This document shows, piece after piece, positions 24,043 to 30,858 of a stretch of DNA of 64,000 bases. The translations under genes were made by a program, and so were the position numbers. The stretch's first letter is position 1; each line of letters opens with the position of its first letter. Origin of the DNA: Nocardiopsis metallicus (GTDB taxonomy: Bacteria; Actinomycetota; Actinomycetes; Streptosporangiales; Streptosporangiaceae); contig NZ_JACHDO010000001.1 in the NCBI RefSeq assembly GCF_014201115.1, forward strand, positions 682,001 to 746,000, given 5' to 3'. A model generated the notes under the pieces. The model was not told the origin of the DNA and did no database searches. It saw only the letters and a list, made by a program, of their open reading frames with translations.

Positions 24043-25512
24043 TCAACAGGTTGCAGGTCGTGTGGTCCACGGGGTGGGAATCGAATACCCCCTGAACCGA
24101 TACCGGGACACCGTGACGTTGGATGCGCCACGGAAAACAGATCCCTGATAGGCGAGCCGCCACCCACGATCGGTGAACCGCCGCCTCAACTCACGCAGAC
24201 CAATATTGGAGTGCTTGCGGCGGATCCAAGAAGACAACCTCCACCAGGAAAAGGAATCCACAGTGGAGAACATCTTCTTGGACACACCATGACGGAAGTA
24301 GTTCGCCCACCCCCGAACCATCGTGTCCACCTCCGCGATCTTGCGTTCGGTGGCCGTGTTCCGGGTGGGTCTGTTCGTTGCCCGCCGCACCCCGTCCTTG
24401 ATCGCCTGAACGGATTTCTTAGACGGGATGGTGTAGACGTACCGACGTCGGGTCCCTCTCTTCACCCTGCGGCGAATATGAAACCCGAGGAAATCGAACC
24501 CCTGGTCGATATGGACAACCCCGGTTTTCTCCTCGGCCAAGCGCAGCCCTAACGGGGTCAGTACCTGGCTCACCTCTTCTTTCAAGACCTCGGCCCGGTC
24601 ACGGCTCCCTTGCACCATGATGACGAAGTCATCAGCGTAACGAACCAGTTTCCAGTTACCGATTCCCTTCTGGCGACGAACACGTCTACGGTATGCACTG
24701 GTTTCCCATTGCGCTGCGATGTATTCGTCCAGTGCTGACAACGCGATGTTGGCCAGCAACGGTGACAGGATTCCGCCTTGCGGCGTCCCGGTGATGGTCT
24801 CCTCTCGATTCCCGGACTGTGTCATCACGCCGGATTTCAAGAACGATTTCACCAGCGCGTTGGTCCGCTTGTCCTTGACCCGTCCTCTCACCCTATCCAT
24901 CAAAGAGGTGTGATCGATCTCGTCGAAGCACGCTTTGATGTCGGCTTCCAGAACCCAGTGGTGGTTCTTCACCGGTGAGGCGAGGCTGTGGATCTCGGCG
25001 ATCGCGTCCTGAGCGCGCCGGTTGGGCCGAAAACCATAGGAGCAGGGAAGGAAGTCCGCCTCGAAGACCGGTTCCAGCACCGCTTTCAGTGATGCCTGAA
25101 CCACTCTGTCGATCACGGTGGGGATCCCCAGCTTGCGCAGCTTCCCGCCCGCTTTGGGGATCGCCACCCGACGTACTTCACTGGGTCGGAATTCCCCGCT
25201 TTTGAGCAGGTCGCGCACCTGTTGGAGGAACGCATCCCTTCCGATACGGGATCGGACCATGTGCACGGTGACCCCGTCGACTCCTGCTGTCCTGGCACCT
25301 TTGTTCCGGGCGGTGCGTTCGAACGCATCGACCAGGAACGCCGGATCATAGACCAGGTTGAATACGTCATCGAACCTGCGTGAAGAATCCTCCTTCGCCC
25401 ATTGATGGAGTTTGGTCTGCATCTTCCGTACCCGAAAGTAGGCGGTATCGGAATCCGGCCATACGATCGAAGCTCCGGTGTTCACCGGTGCGTCTTCGGA
25501 TCTTGCATTCAC
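24043..25512 (-). CDS. ltrA: Group II intron reverse transcriptase/maturase
   Basis: 489 residues from GTG 25512 (AAGGAG upstream). RT domains in order: RTAGVDGVT, VRRVAIPKAGGKLRKLGIPTVIDRVVQ, FLPCSYGFRPNRRAQDAI, the GTPQGGILSPLLANI motif, and the catalytic YADD box LVRYADDFVIM at ~280. The maturase X domain follows (IPSKKSVQAIKDGVR through WANYFRHGVSKKMFSTVD). No HNH endonuclease is seen after it, so retrohoming would rely on RT/maturase activity alone. It splices and mobilises its host intron. It is not fused to Cas1 and lies antisense to the cas genes, so it is intron-borne rather than a CRISPR adaptation RT. Confidence 0.93.
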   Translation of the reverse strand: MNARSEDAPVNTGASIVWPDSDTAYFRVRKMQTKLHQWAKEDSSRRFDDVFNLVYDPAFLVDAFERTARNKGARTAGVDGVTVHMVRSRIGRDAFLQQVRDLLKSGEFRPSEVRRVAIPKAGGKLRKLGIPTVIDRVVQASLKAVLEPVFEADFLPCSYGFRPNRRAQDAIAEIHSLASPVKNHHWVLEADIKACFDEIDHTSLMDRVRGRVKDKRTNALVKSFLKSGVMTQSGNREETITGTPQGGILSPLLANIALSALDEYIAAQWETSAYRRRVRRQKGIGNWKLVRYADDFVIMVQGSRDRAEVLKEEVSQVLTPLGLRLAEEKTGVVHIDQGFDFLGFHIRRRVKRGTRRRYVYTIPSKKSVQAIKDGVRRATNRPTRNTATERKIAEVDTMVRGWANYFRHGVSKKMFSTVDSFSWWRLSSWIRRKHSNIGLRELRRRFTDRGWRLAYQGSVFRGASNVTVSRYRFRGYSIPTPWTTRPATC

Positions 25513-26128
25513 CTGTGTTCTCCTTGGAATCGCTGCCGCCCTTCGCCATGTGACCGGCTTTCCCGGTCTCGGACTACTACGGCGTCTCCGCCCCACTGGC
25601 CTTCTTCGGTGAGCATCGCACCTATCCTTTCCTTTCTCGATGGCATCGAGAAGGGAAGGGAGTGAGGACCGGTGGTTCCCACGTTCGCTGTTCTCCGATC
25701 GACGGGCGAGGTACCCGGCTTTACCCCCGCAGTATCGCCCTGGTTACGCCGTAGACCTTCACCAGGGCCTCCCTGCCAGATCTCACATACCGGCTCGGGA
25801 GTTTTCCACCACGAGAGAGAACTATGGTCCTCTCCGTTGGTGGATGCGCACTGCTTTCCAGCCCGGATCCACCGGGTTAGAGCTGGCGAAAAATTAGGGG
25901 GTTTTATGGCACCGGTTCCTTTCGTATACCGTCCCATCTCGCTAACCGCGGCATGACCCATCCGGTAGTACTGGGCCATCCAGGCATTGTCAGGGCTGCT
26001 TCCCGTCCTTGGCGGCGATCTCCGCTTCAGACTGCCCCTTGCTTCACCTTCTCGCTACGACGAGAAGGCGGCGGAGTTGCTTTCACCTCCACTCGGATAT
26101 GTGTTTGAACAGCGCCTCGTGGCGCACG

Positions 26129-27113
26129 TGAGGTTTTCTCAGCGAAGATCATTTCCACTGCCTGTTGAGGACAAGAGCCGCACGGGCGATGTCTCCGATC
26201 CGGCTCGGGCTAAGCGTGACGTACTTCAGCGTCCGCCAGCGCTCCTTGAGTTCGGCGGCGGTGCGCTCACCGAGCGCACGCACGTGCCGCAACAGCGCGT
26301 TATACATCCGTGTGTCCACGTGCAGAGCCCCTTCGCCCTGGCCCGTAGGGCGCTTGATGGGGGTGTGCACGCCGATACCGGCGCCTTGGTAGCCCTTGTC
26401 AGCCAGGGTGGGCAGGCCCTCGGCCGCTGCCTTGTACAGGGCGGGCAGGGCGTGGAGGCGGGCGGCGGTGATGTCGGGGGTGGATCCGGGCTCGACTGCG
26501 GAGACCCACAGCGGGGTGCCGTCCGGTGCGGATAGGAACTGGATGTTGCCGCCGAAGGCCTTGTGTTTTTGGCTGAACCACAGGTCGTTGCCGTTCTCGC
26601 GGACGCCCGCGAGGCGGTCGGAGGCGATCAGCGTGCCGTCCAAGACTACGCGCGCTATCCCTTCGTTGTGGCAATTGGCCAAGACTTCGTGCAGGTCGGG
26701 GGCCTGGCCGGCGAGGACGTCGATGCCTTCGTGTAGGTAGCGGTAGCTGGTGGCCTGGGAGATTCCGGCGTCACGGGCCAGGCAGTGCACACAGCCGCGC
26801 TCACGGAACCAGCGCAGCACCAGCACCGCTTGGCGGAACGGCCCGAGTGCCCGTGAGCCCTTCGGAGTGGCGATGCTTCGGCGGTGGGCGGCCAGGTGTC
26901 GGGCGAGGAACTCGACGATGTGGCGTGGGACGTCGAGGGTGGCAGAATAGGTGACCAACGTGAAGCCTCTGGTGGTTACGGACATGATCTTGTGGTGAGA
27001 CCTGTCCTACCAGGGGCTTTACGTCTGCTCGCATCCAGGTGCCACTCGTCCGGCCCGGCGGGGATCCGAAAATCACCCTGCTCCGCAGAGATCATTTCGC
27101 TGAGAAAACCTCA
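26129..27113 (-). mobile_element. IS5-like insertion sequence, 985 bp, in the CRISPR array
   Basis: Bounded by perfect 18-bp terminal inverted repeats: TGAGGTTTTCTCAGCGAA at 26129-26146 and its complement at 27096-27113. It contains one DDE transposase gene on the minus strand. Flanking CRISPR material lies on the right (nine bases, then a repeat) and, beyond the intron, on the left. Flanks GTAGGG and GTGGGC are similar but not identical, so a clean target duplication is not established. Confidence 0.88.
26149..26985 (-). CDS. IS5 family transposase (DDE superfamily, Tnp_4 type)
   Basis: 278 residues. An N-terminal helix-turn-helix-like part (RQAVLVLRWFRERGCVHCLARDAGISQATSYRYLHEGIDVL) precedes the DDE domain: first Asp in RVVLDGTLIASDR (~123), second in LADKGYQGAGIGV (~205), Glu in VRALGERTAAELKERW (~250). 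The gene looks intact and fills the element. The domain layout is that of IS5-related elements of actinomycetes. It is located between the two halves of a CRISPR array. Confidence 0.9.
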   Translation of the reverse strand: MSVTTRGFTLVTYSATLDVPRHIVEFLARHLAAHRRSIATPKGSRALGPFRQAVLVLRWFRERGCVHCLARDAGISQATSYRYLHEGIDVLAGQAPDLHEVLANCHNEGIARVVLDGTLIASDRLAGVRENGNDLWFSQKHKAFGGNIQFLSAPDGTPLWVSAVEPGSTPDITAARLHALPALYKAAAEGLPTLADKGYQGAGIGVHTPIKRPTGQGEGALHVDTRMYNALLRHVRALGERTAAELKERWRTLKYVTLSPSRIGDIARAALVLNRQWK

Positions 27114-27122
27114 GTGGGCCTA

Positions 27123-27395
27123 CTGCTCCCCGCGCACGCGGGGATGGACCCCGCCTACGACCACCTCGCCGCGCTCCGAACCGCTGCTCCCCGCGCACGC
27201 GGGGATGGACCCACGGACAGCCGCACCAGGTCGTCGGTGTCCTCCTGCTCCCCGCGCACGCGGGGATGGACCCCGGGGCCAGGCTCCCGCCGAGGTCGCC
27301 GAGGACTGCTCCCCGCGCACGCGGGGATGGACCCGAGCTGATGGATCTGGGGTATGACCTGTCCCCCTGCTCCCCGCGCACGCGGGGATGGGGTA
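27123..27395 (+). CRISPR. CRISPR array 3 (5 repeats, 4 spacers), right part of the interrupted array
   Basis: Repeats start at 27123, 27184, 27245, 27306 and 27367, an exact 61-bp period. The first four are identical to those of array 2; the fifth is truncated (…CGCGGGGATGG then GGTAATC), marking the trailer. There is no leader: the first repeat is preceded only by nine bases and the IS end. Orientation plus, same as the other arrays. Confidence 0.97.
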
Positions 27396-27444
27396 ATCAG
27401 AGCGGGGAAAGCCCCCGCTCTGACCGGTCCTTGTTTGCTGGGTT

Positions 27445-27759
27445 TTAGTGGGTTGGGCAGGGGGCCAGGAGGGAGAGCAGGTGGCCGGGGTTGGTGGCCT
27501 GGGTCAGGCCCTGGGCGTCGGCGACCCAGTAGGACTGTGAGTGTTCGCCCCACCAGATGAGGAGGTGGGGGTTGAGGGCCTGCAGGGCGGCGGCGTTCAG
27601 GTGTTCCTTTGCGAATTCGGTGCGGTGGCCGCCGATGAGGGGCAGGTTGTGGGCGCGCAGGGCGCGGCAGGTGCGGTGCGCGCAGGAGTTGCAGGCCGGA
27701 CCTGGTGGGTTCTGGGAAGGCCTGTGCGGGGGTCGGGGTGTGGGCGTAGGGTGATTCAT
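27445..27759 (-). CDS. Conserved actinobacterial small protein, unknown function
   Basis: 104 residues from ATG 27759 (AGGA upstream). After a proline-rich start comes PACNSCAHRTCRALRAHNLPLIGGHRTEF with three cysteines, then LNPHLLIWWGEHSQSYWVAD and a C-terminal helix PGHLLSLLA. I do not recognise a named domain; the aromatic WWGEHS-YW core suggests a small globular fold. It lies in the same direction as the next small protein and an RsbW-like ATPase, near XRE and DUF397 genes. This neighbourhood is typical of developmental regulatory clusters in actinomycetes. Confidence 0.6.
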   Translation of the reverse strand: MNHPTPTPRPPHRPSQNPPGPACNSCAHRTCRALRAHNLPLIGGHRTEFAKEHLNAAALQALNPHLLIWWGEHSQSYWVADAQGLTQATNPGHLLSLLAPCPTH

Positions 27760-27866
27760 TAATCCTGCTTTCTCGCTTTGCGAATGTTGGAATTCGGGAT
27801 TGTTGTGGGGCCTGGGAAGCGTGCCAGCGCTTTCTCAGGCCTTTTTCCGCTGCCCCCGGGGCGGGT

Positions 27867-28100
27867 TCAGTTGTCGGAGGAGCCGGGGCAGTCGTGCCGG
27901 TGCCAGGGTTGGGGGAGGAGACCTCCCCGGGAGATCCAGGCGTGCAGGCGGGAGAAGGCCTCGTCAGCGGCGATCAGTGACCTGCGGGGGTCGATCTCGG
28001 GGCTTCGGGCCTCGCGCAGGATTTCTGAGAGGGTGTCGAATTTGGTGTCGGCTCGCTCTTGGCGGGTGTGCGGTGGGGACTGGTCGTCTTCGGTGTTCAC
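27867..28100 (-). CDS. Small hypothetical protein
   Basis: 77 residues from GTG 28100 (AAGGAC upstream). The sequence is hydrophilic with a likely helix (DTLSEILREARSPEIDPRRSLIAADEAFSRLHAWIS), ending WHRHDCPGSSDN. No known domain was recognised. It sits between another small protein and the ATP-binding protein, all on the minus strand, so probably one transcript. Length and start are plausible but not proven. Confidence 0.5.
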   Translation of the reverse strand: MNTEDDQSPPHTRQERADTKFDTLSEILREARSPEIDPRRSLIAADEAFSRLHAWISRGGLLPQPWHRHDCPGSSDN

Positions 28101-28173
28101 GGGTGTCCTTGCGTGGGTTGGTTGGTCGGGGCCGGACCCGGGTTCGGTTGTGTCCGGCCCCTGCAGGAGGCCG

Positions 28174-28644
28174 TTACCGGTCCGCGGTGAGGTCGAAGAC
28201 GACCTGCATGGTGGTGCTCTTGATGCGGTGGCCGTCCCAGTCCCAGGAGAAGTCCCAGTAGACGGAGAGCTTTTCGACGACGGCCAGCCCGGATCGGGGG
28301 TCGCGCGCGTTCAGTCGCGGGTAGTCGATGGTGTTGGCTTCCAGCGGGCCCTGGTCGGTGACGAACAGGTGGGGGAGCAGGTGGCGGCTCTGGTCCAGGA
28401 CGACGCGGACGGTGCCGCCGGGGAGTCCGGAGCGGCTGTGCTGGTGTGAGTTCTCGATCAGTAGGCGGGCGACCTTGGCCAGGCGCGCTCCGTGGGAGGG
28501 GAGGGCACTGCGGCACCAGTTGGTCAGGGGGCGGTAGTCACGGGTGTGGTCGAGCAGGATGCCGTGCTGGGTGGGGTGTTCGAGCCTGAGCCTGCGCGGG
28601 TAGCGGTCCTGTGGTGCTGGTGGGCGTTGCTGGGTACCATTCAT
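28174..28644 (-). CDS. RsbW-like ATP-binding protein (GHKL/HATPase_c_2)
   Basis: 156 residues from ATG 28644 behind GAGGTGAAG. The GHKL N-box is clear: ARLLIENSHQHSRSGLPGGTVRVVL, where the family Asn/His pair coordinates Mg-ATP. The G1 region is VTDQGPLEANTIDY, and the G2-like DPRSGLAVVEKLSVYWDF follows. Such anti-sigma-factor-kinase-like proteins act with HTH regulators and DUF397 proteins in Streptomyces development clusters. Divergent from the XRE gene at 28918, with a 273-bp AT-rich space between that shows promoter-like AT content but no operator I can name. Confidence 0.85.
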   Translation of the reverse strand: MNGTQQRPPAPQDRYPRRLRLEHPTQHGILLDHTRDYRPLTNWCRSALPSHGARLAKVARLLIENSHQHSRSGLPGGTVRVVLDQSRHLLPHLFVTDQGPLEANTIDYPRLNARDPRSGLAVVEKLSVYWDFSWDWDGHRIKSTTMQVVFDLTADR

Positions 28645-28917
28645 GCGTCTTCACCTCGGTCTGTTCGGGGTGTGGCAAGCCCCGGTGGTCGCTGACTTCG
28701 GCCTCCGGGGCATTTTTATGCCCTCTTCTTCCTTTTTGTCTGACCATGTTGCATGAGTGAAGTTTTCACTTGTGTTCACCCAGGCGAGTCATGCTTCCAG
28801 GGTTCATGGGTAATCTTCCGAGTTCAAGAGCGTTCGCCAAACGGCATTCATGCTGGATTGGTGGCGAGAAAGTTCACCACGTGATTTACTTTCTGGTGAA
28901 CTCAGAAAATTCTTGGC

Positions 28918-29754
28918 ATGGCGTGGGTGAAGTGGATGGCTGTCAGGAAGAAAGACCCTGCGTGGTTGGCCTTCGGGCGCACCCTGAGGTCCTGCCGCGA
29001 AGCTGCTGGCAAGAAGCAGCACGAAATCTGCAAGGCACTGGACATCTCGTCTGGCTACTACTCGAACTGGGAGACAGGTGCGAAGCCTCCCCCGGAGAAG
29101 TTCATGGGAGGCCTTGACCGTGCAGTGGATGCAGACGGCCGTGTGATCGATGCGTGGGAGAAAGCTAAGCGGCAGGTTGCAGCCCCGATGAGGTTCGTGG
29201 AGCTTCCTGACTTGGAGGCTGCCGCTCTGGAGCTTCGCGAGTATCAACCGCTGCTGATCCCTGGGCTGGTTCAGACCGAAGAGTATGCCCGTTCAGTGTT
29301 CGAGGACAGCTTCCCTGGCATGAGTTCACGCCGCATCGAACCCATGGTGCAAGCACGAATGGATCGACAACGGGTGCTTGACAGGGATCCGCGCCCATTG
29401 GTGATCCTTCTGGTTGCCGAAGCGGTTCTGCACCAGCAGTTGGGCGGTCGAGGCATGAGACTGCTTCGTGACCAGTGGCGACGTCTGATCGGTGATGTTG
29501 AGGCCGCTAAGGTACGGGTGCAGATCATCCCTCGGGATACCGGGCGCCACTACGGCAGCGGAGGACCTTTCAGGCTGTACACCTTCACTGGCAAGGCTTC
29601 CGTGGCTTCAGCGGAGTACATGACCGGGGAAACACTGATCAACGACCCTGACCGGTATCGGGAGTGCCTGACCTCCTTCGGGCTCCTCCAAGGTGAGGCT
29701 CATTCCGAAGCGGTCAGTCTCCGAATGCTGAAGGAATTGGACGGCAGTACATGA
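28918..29754 (+). CDS. XRE-type HTH regulator with DUF5753 domain
   Basis: 278 residues. The HTH is FGRTLRSCREAAGKKQHEICKALDISSGYYSNWETGAKPPP (residues ~20-60). DUF5753 covers LEAAALELREYQPLLIPGLVQTEEYARSVF through VRVQIIPRDTGRHYGSGGPFRLYTF, with the conserved PGLLQT-like motif. Start could be ATG 28918 or ATG 28936. Base composition here is noticeably less GC-rich than neighbouring genes, which hints at transfer. It overlaps a DUF397 gene (ATGA). Such WhiJ-like/DUF397 pairs control development and antibiotic production and can behave like toxin-antitoxin pairs (family knowledge). Confidence 0.88.
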   Translation: MAWVKWMAVRKKDPAWLAFGRTLRSCREAAGKKQHEICKALDISSGYYSNWETGAKPPPEKFMGGLDRAVDADGRVIDAWEKAKRQVAAPMRFVELPDLEAAALELREYQPLLIPGLVQTEEYARSVFEDSFPGMSSRRIEPMVQARMDRQRVLDRDPRPLVILLVAEAVLHQQLGGRGMRLLRDQWRRLIGDVEAAKVRVQIIPRDTGRHYGSGGPFRLYTFTGKASVASAEYMTGETLINDPDRYRECLTSFGLLQGEAHSEAVSLRMLKELDGST

Positions 29755-29927
29755 ACGACGAACGCCAGTGGCACAAGGCCAGCTACAGCAGTGGTAGCGG
29801 TAGCTGTGTTGAGGTCGCGGAAGGTCTCGCGACTGGCATCCGAGACACCCAGAACAGGAACCTGGGGCATTTGGATGTACCTGCCACCGAGTGGAGCGCG
29901 TTGATCAAGACGGTCACGCGCGGATAA
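29751..29927 (+). CDS. DUF397 family small protein
   Basis: 58 residues, start ATG 29751 overlapping the XRE stop. QWHKASYSSGSGSCVEVAEGLATGIRDTQNR followed by LDVPATEWSALIKTV is the whole DUF397 domain (W-K-SSYS-S-CVEVA ... V-RDS ... W-AF). These proteins partner with the adjacent XRE/DUF5753 regulator and modulate its DNA binding. Immediately downstream (29 bp) lies a CRISPR repeat remnant. Confidence 0.85.
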   Translation: MNDERQWHKASYSSGSGSCVEVAEGLATGIRDTQNRNLGHLDVPATEWSALIKTVTRG

Positions 29928-29955
29928 CGGATTGCGTTGTTGTAAGTAGTTAACT

Positions 29956-30046
29956 GTGAACCCCGCGCACGCGGGGATGGACCCCTGCTTATGTGGGCTG
30001 AGGAAAACAACATCCTCCTGCTCCCCGCGCACGCGGGGATGGATCG
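29956..30046 (+). CRISPR. CRISPR array 4: two-repeat remnant
   Basis: Repeat 1 at 29956-29984 begins GTGAACCCCGCG (three changes at the 5' end). Repeat 2 at 30018-30046 ends GGATCG instead of GACCC. Between them is a 33-base spacer. There is no leader, and both edges are degenerate, so the remnant is probably not adapting. It may still be processed if transcribed from the XRE/DUF397 promoter. Separated from array 3 by 2.5 kb of regulatory genes. Confidence 0.85.
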
Positions 30047-30099
30047 TAGCGCCAGGCTCCCGCTCTCCACTCCCTTCGCTTTCCCGCGAGCCCGCTGAC

Positions 30100-30170
30100 G
30101 TGGGGTTCCTTCGGCAGCCGGAGTGTGTGACTGCGACAAGGTCGAGTAGGCGCCCTACCAGGAACCCCAC
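30100..30170 (+). promoter_or_regulatory. Long-range inverted repeat before the 55-residue protein
   Basis: GTGGGGTTCCT (30100-30110) pairs perfectly with AGGAACCCCAC (30160-30170), and inside the loop GTAGG-CG-CCCTAC forms a second small stem. The outer stem ends right before the AAGGGGG ribosome site of the gene at 30193, so it could act as a structured leader. Only structure is seen; no known riboswitch is recognised. Confidence 0.35.
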
Positions 30171-30192
30171 CGGAAGGGGGACGGACACGACC

Positions 30193-30360
30193 ATGCCAGA
30201 GGAATCCAGGCCCAAGACCATGGAACCGGACCAGGTCGTCAACAAGGACCACAGCGACGCCCCCCCCCGGGGCCCGGACACCTGCGGTGGGTTCGAAGCC
30301 GAGCTGCAGGACAAGATGGCGCGGGAGCACGCCCGCCTGGAGGACTTCCAGCAGGAGTGA
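30193..30360 (+). CDS. Small hydrophilic protein, unknown function
   Basis: 55 residues, ATG 30193 preceded by GGAAGGGGG. Composition is Glu/Asp/Lys rich with no membrane segment; the C-terminal half (EAELQDKMAREHARLEDFQQE) should form a charged amphipathic helix. A run of cytosines (30260-30270) in the middle is a likely slippage point. No family recognised. The strong ribosome site and open frame argue for a real gene. Confidence 0.45.
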   Translation: MPEESRPKTMEPDQVVNKDHSDAPPRGPDTCGGFEAELQDKMAREHARLEDFQQE

Positions 30361-30483
30361 CCGCCGGTCACGGCGGCCCGCCGCTCCTACCGGGCACCGG
30401 TGGTGGCGGCTACCGGCGGCCCCGAGGCGAGACCTCTCCGGTGCTCTGGGCCACCACTGGAGCCCCGGGGCCACTCCCGTAGC

Positions 30484-30858
30484 TCAGACGAACGGCAGGC
30501 AGGTGATGCCCGGCGCACCCCGGCCGCTGTCCCGCGTGTCCTGACGGAGCATCTGCGCCACCACCGCCACGTCCGAGCGCAGCACACACCCGTAGGGAAC
30601 CCCCAGGGGCACCGCCTCCGGTTCGATCAGGTCGTTCATCCGTACGTGGCGCACCCGGCGGGCCTCCACCCGGATCGGGTAGGGGCCGACCGGGTCGCGG
30701 TCTGTGTGGTAGACGGTCAACTCCAGGTTCGCCGTCTGGTCGGCGGCGTTGAGTACGCACAGCAGATCGTGGCTGGTGAACTCCGGTTCTGCTCCGTGGG
30801 ATCGCTCGGGTACCGCTCCTGCGGCGAGAGCGAACTCGTGGCTTCCGATCTCTCTCAT
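30484..30858 (-). CDS. Sensory rhodopsin transducer-like protein (ASRT family)
   Basis: 124 residues from ATG 30858, which overlaps the stop of the upstream flavoenzyme (ATGA). The family pattern is clear: TSHDLLCVLNAADQTANLELTVYHTDRDPVGPYPIRVEARRVRHVRMNDLIEPEAVP, then VLRSDVAVVAQMLRQDT. In Anabaena the founding member is the soluble beta-rich transducer of a sensory rhodopsin, but many bacteria encode it without any rhodopsin, and that is the case here. Related proteins are thought to bind small molecules or carbohydrates. Translational coupling suggests a link to the flavoenzyme. Confidence 0.82.
   Translation of the reverse strand: MREIGSHEFALAAGAVPERSHGAEPEFTSHDLLCVLNAADQTANLELTVYHTDRDPVGPYPIRVEARRVRHVRMNDLIEPEAVPLGVPYGCVLRSDVAVVAQMLRQDTRDSGRGAPGITCLPFV

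Larger units (their letters stand above)
23940..26127 (-). mobile_element. Group II intron with maturase ORF, inserted in the CRISPR array
   Basis: On the minus strand the element begins with GTGCGCCACGAGG (26127 downward), matching the group II 5' consensus GUGYG. It ends after domains V and VI near 23940 (…GGTCCGAC). Domain V is a textbook 34-nt hairpin (23998-24031). Domain VI follows as a hairpin whose GGGCCGTGG pairs with CCACGGTCC. The encoded RT/maturase sits in the domain IV position. The 3' boundary could be a few bases further left (…CCCTAC). The 615 bp between 5' end and ORF are the structured domains I-III. Its 5' edge is one base from the terminal inverted repeat of the IS element. 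Confidence 0.9.

Noticed and set aside
24043..25512. Reverse transcriptase as a CRISPR-associated (RNA-spacer-acquiring) RT
   Set aside because: It lies antisense to the cas genes, is not fused to Cas1, and is enclosed by a group II intron with a textbook domain V and 5' end; it is an intron maturase.
26129..27113. A clean target-site duplication for the IS element
   Set aside because: Flanks GTAGGG and GTGGGC are only similar and the intron boundary complicates the left edge; no exact duplication can be claimed.
30465..30530. Possible tRNA-like start (CCGTAGCTCAGACG)
   Set aside because: Only a D-arm-like word is present; no anticodon arm, T-arm or acceptor pairing follows, and it overlaps the ASRT-like gene.
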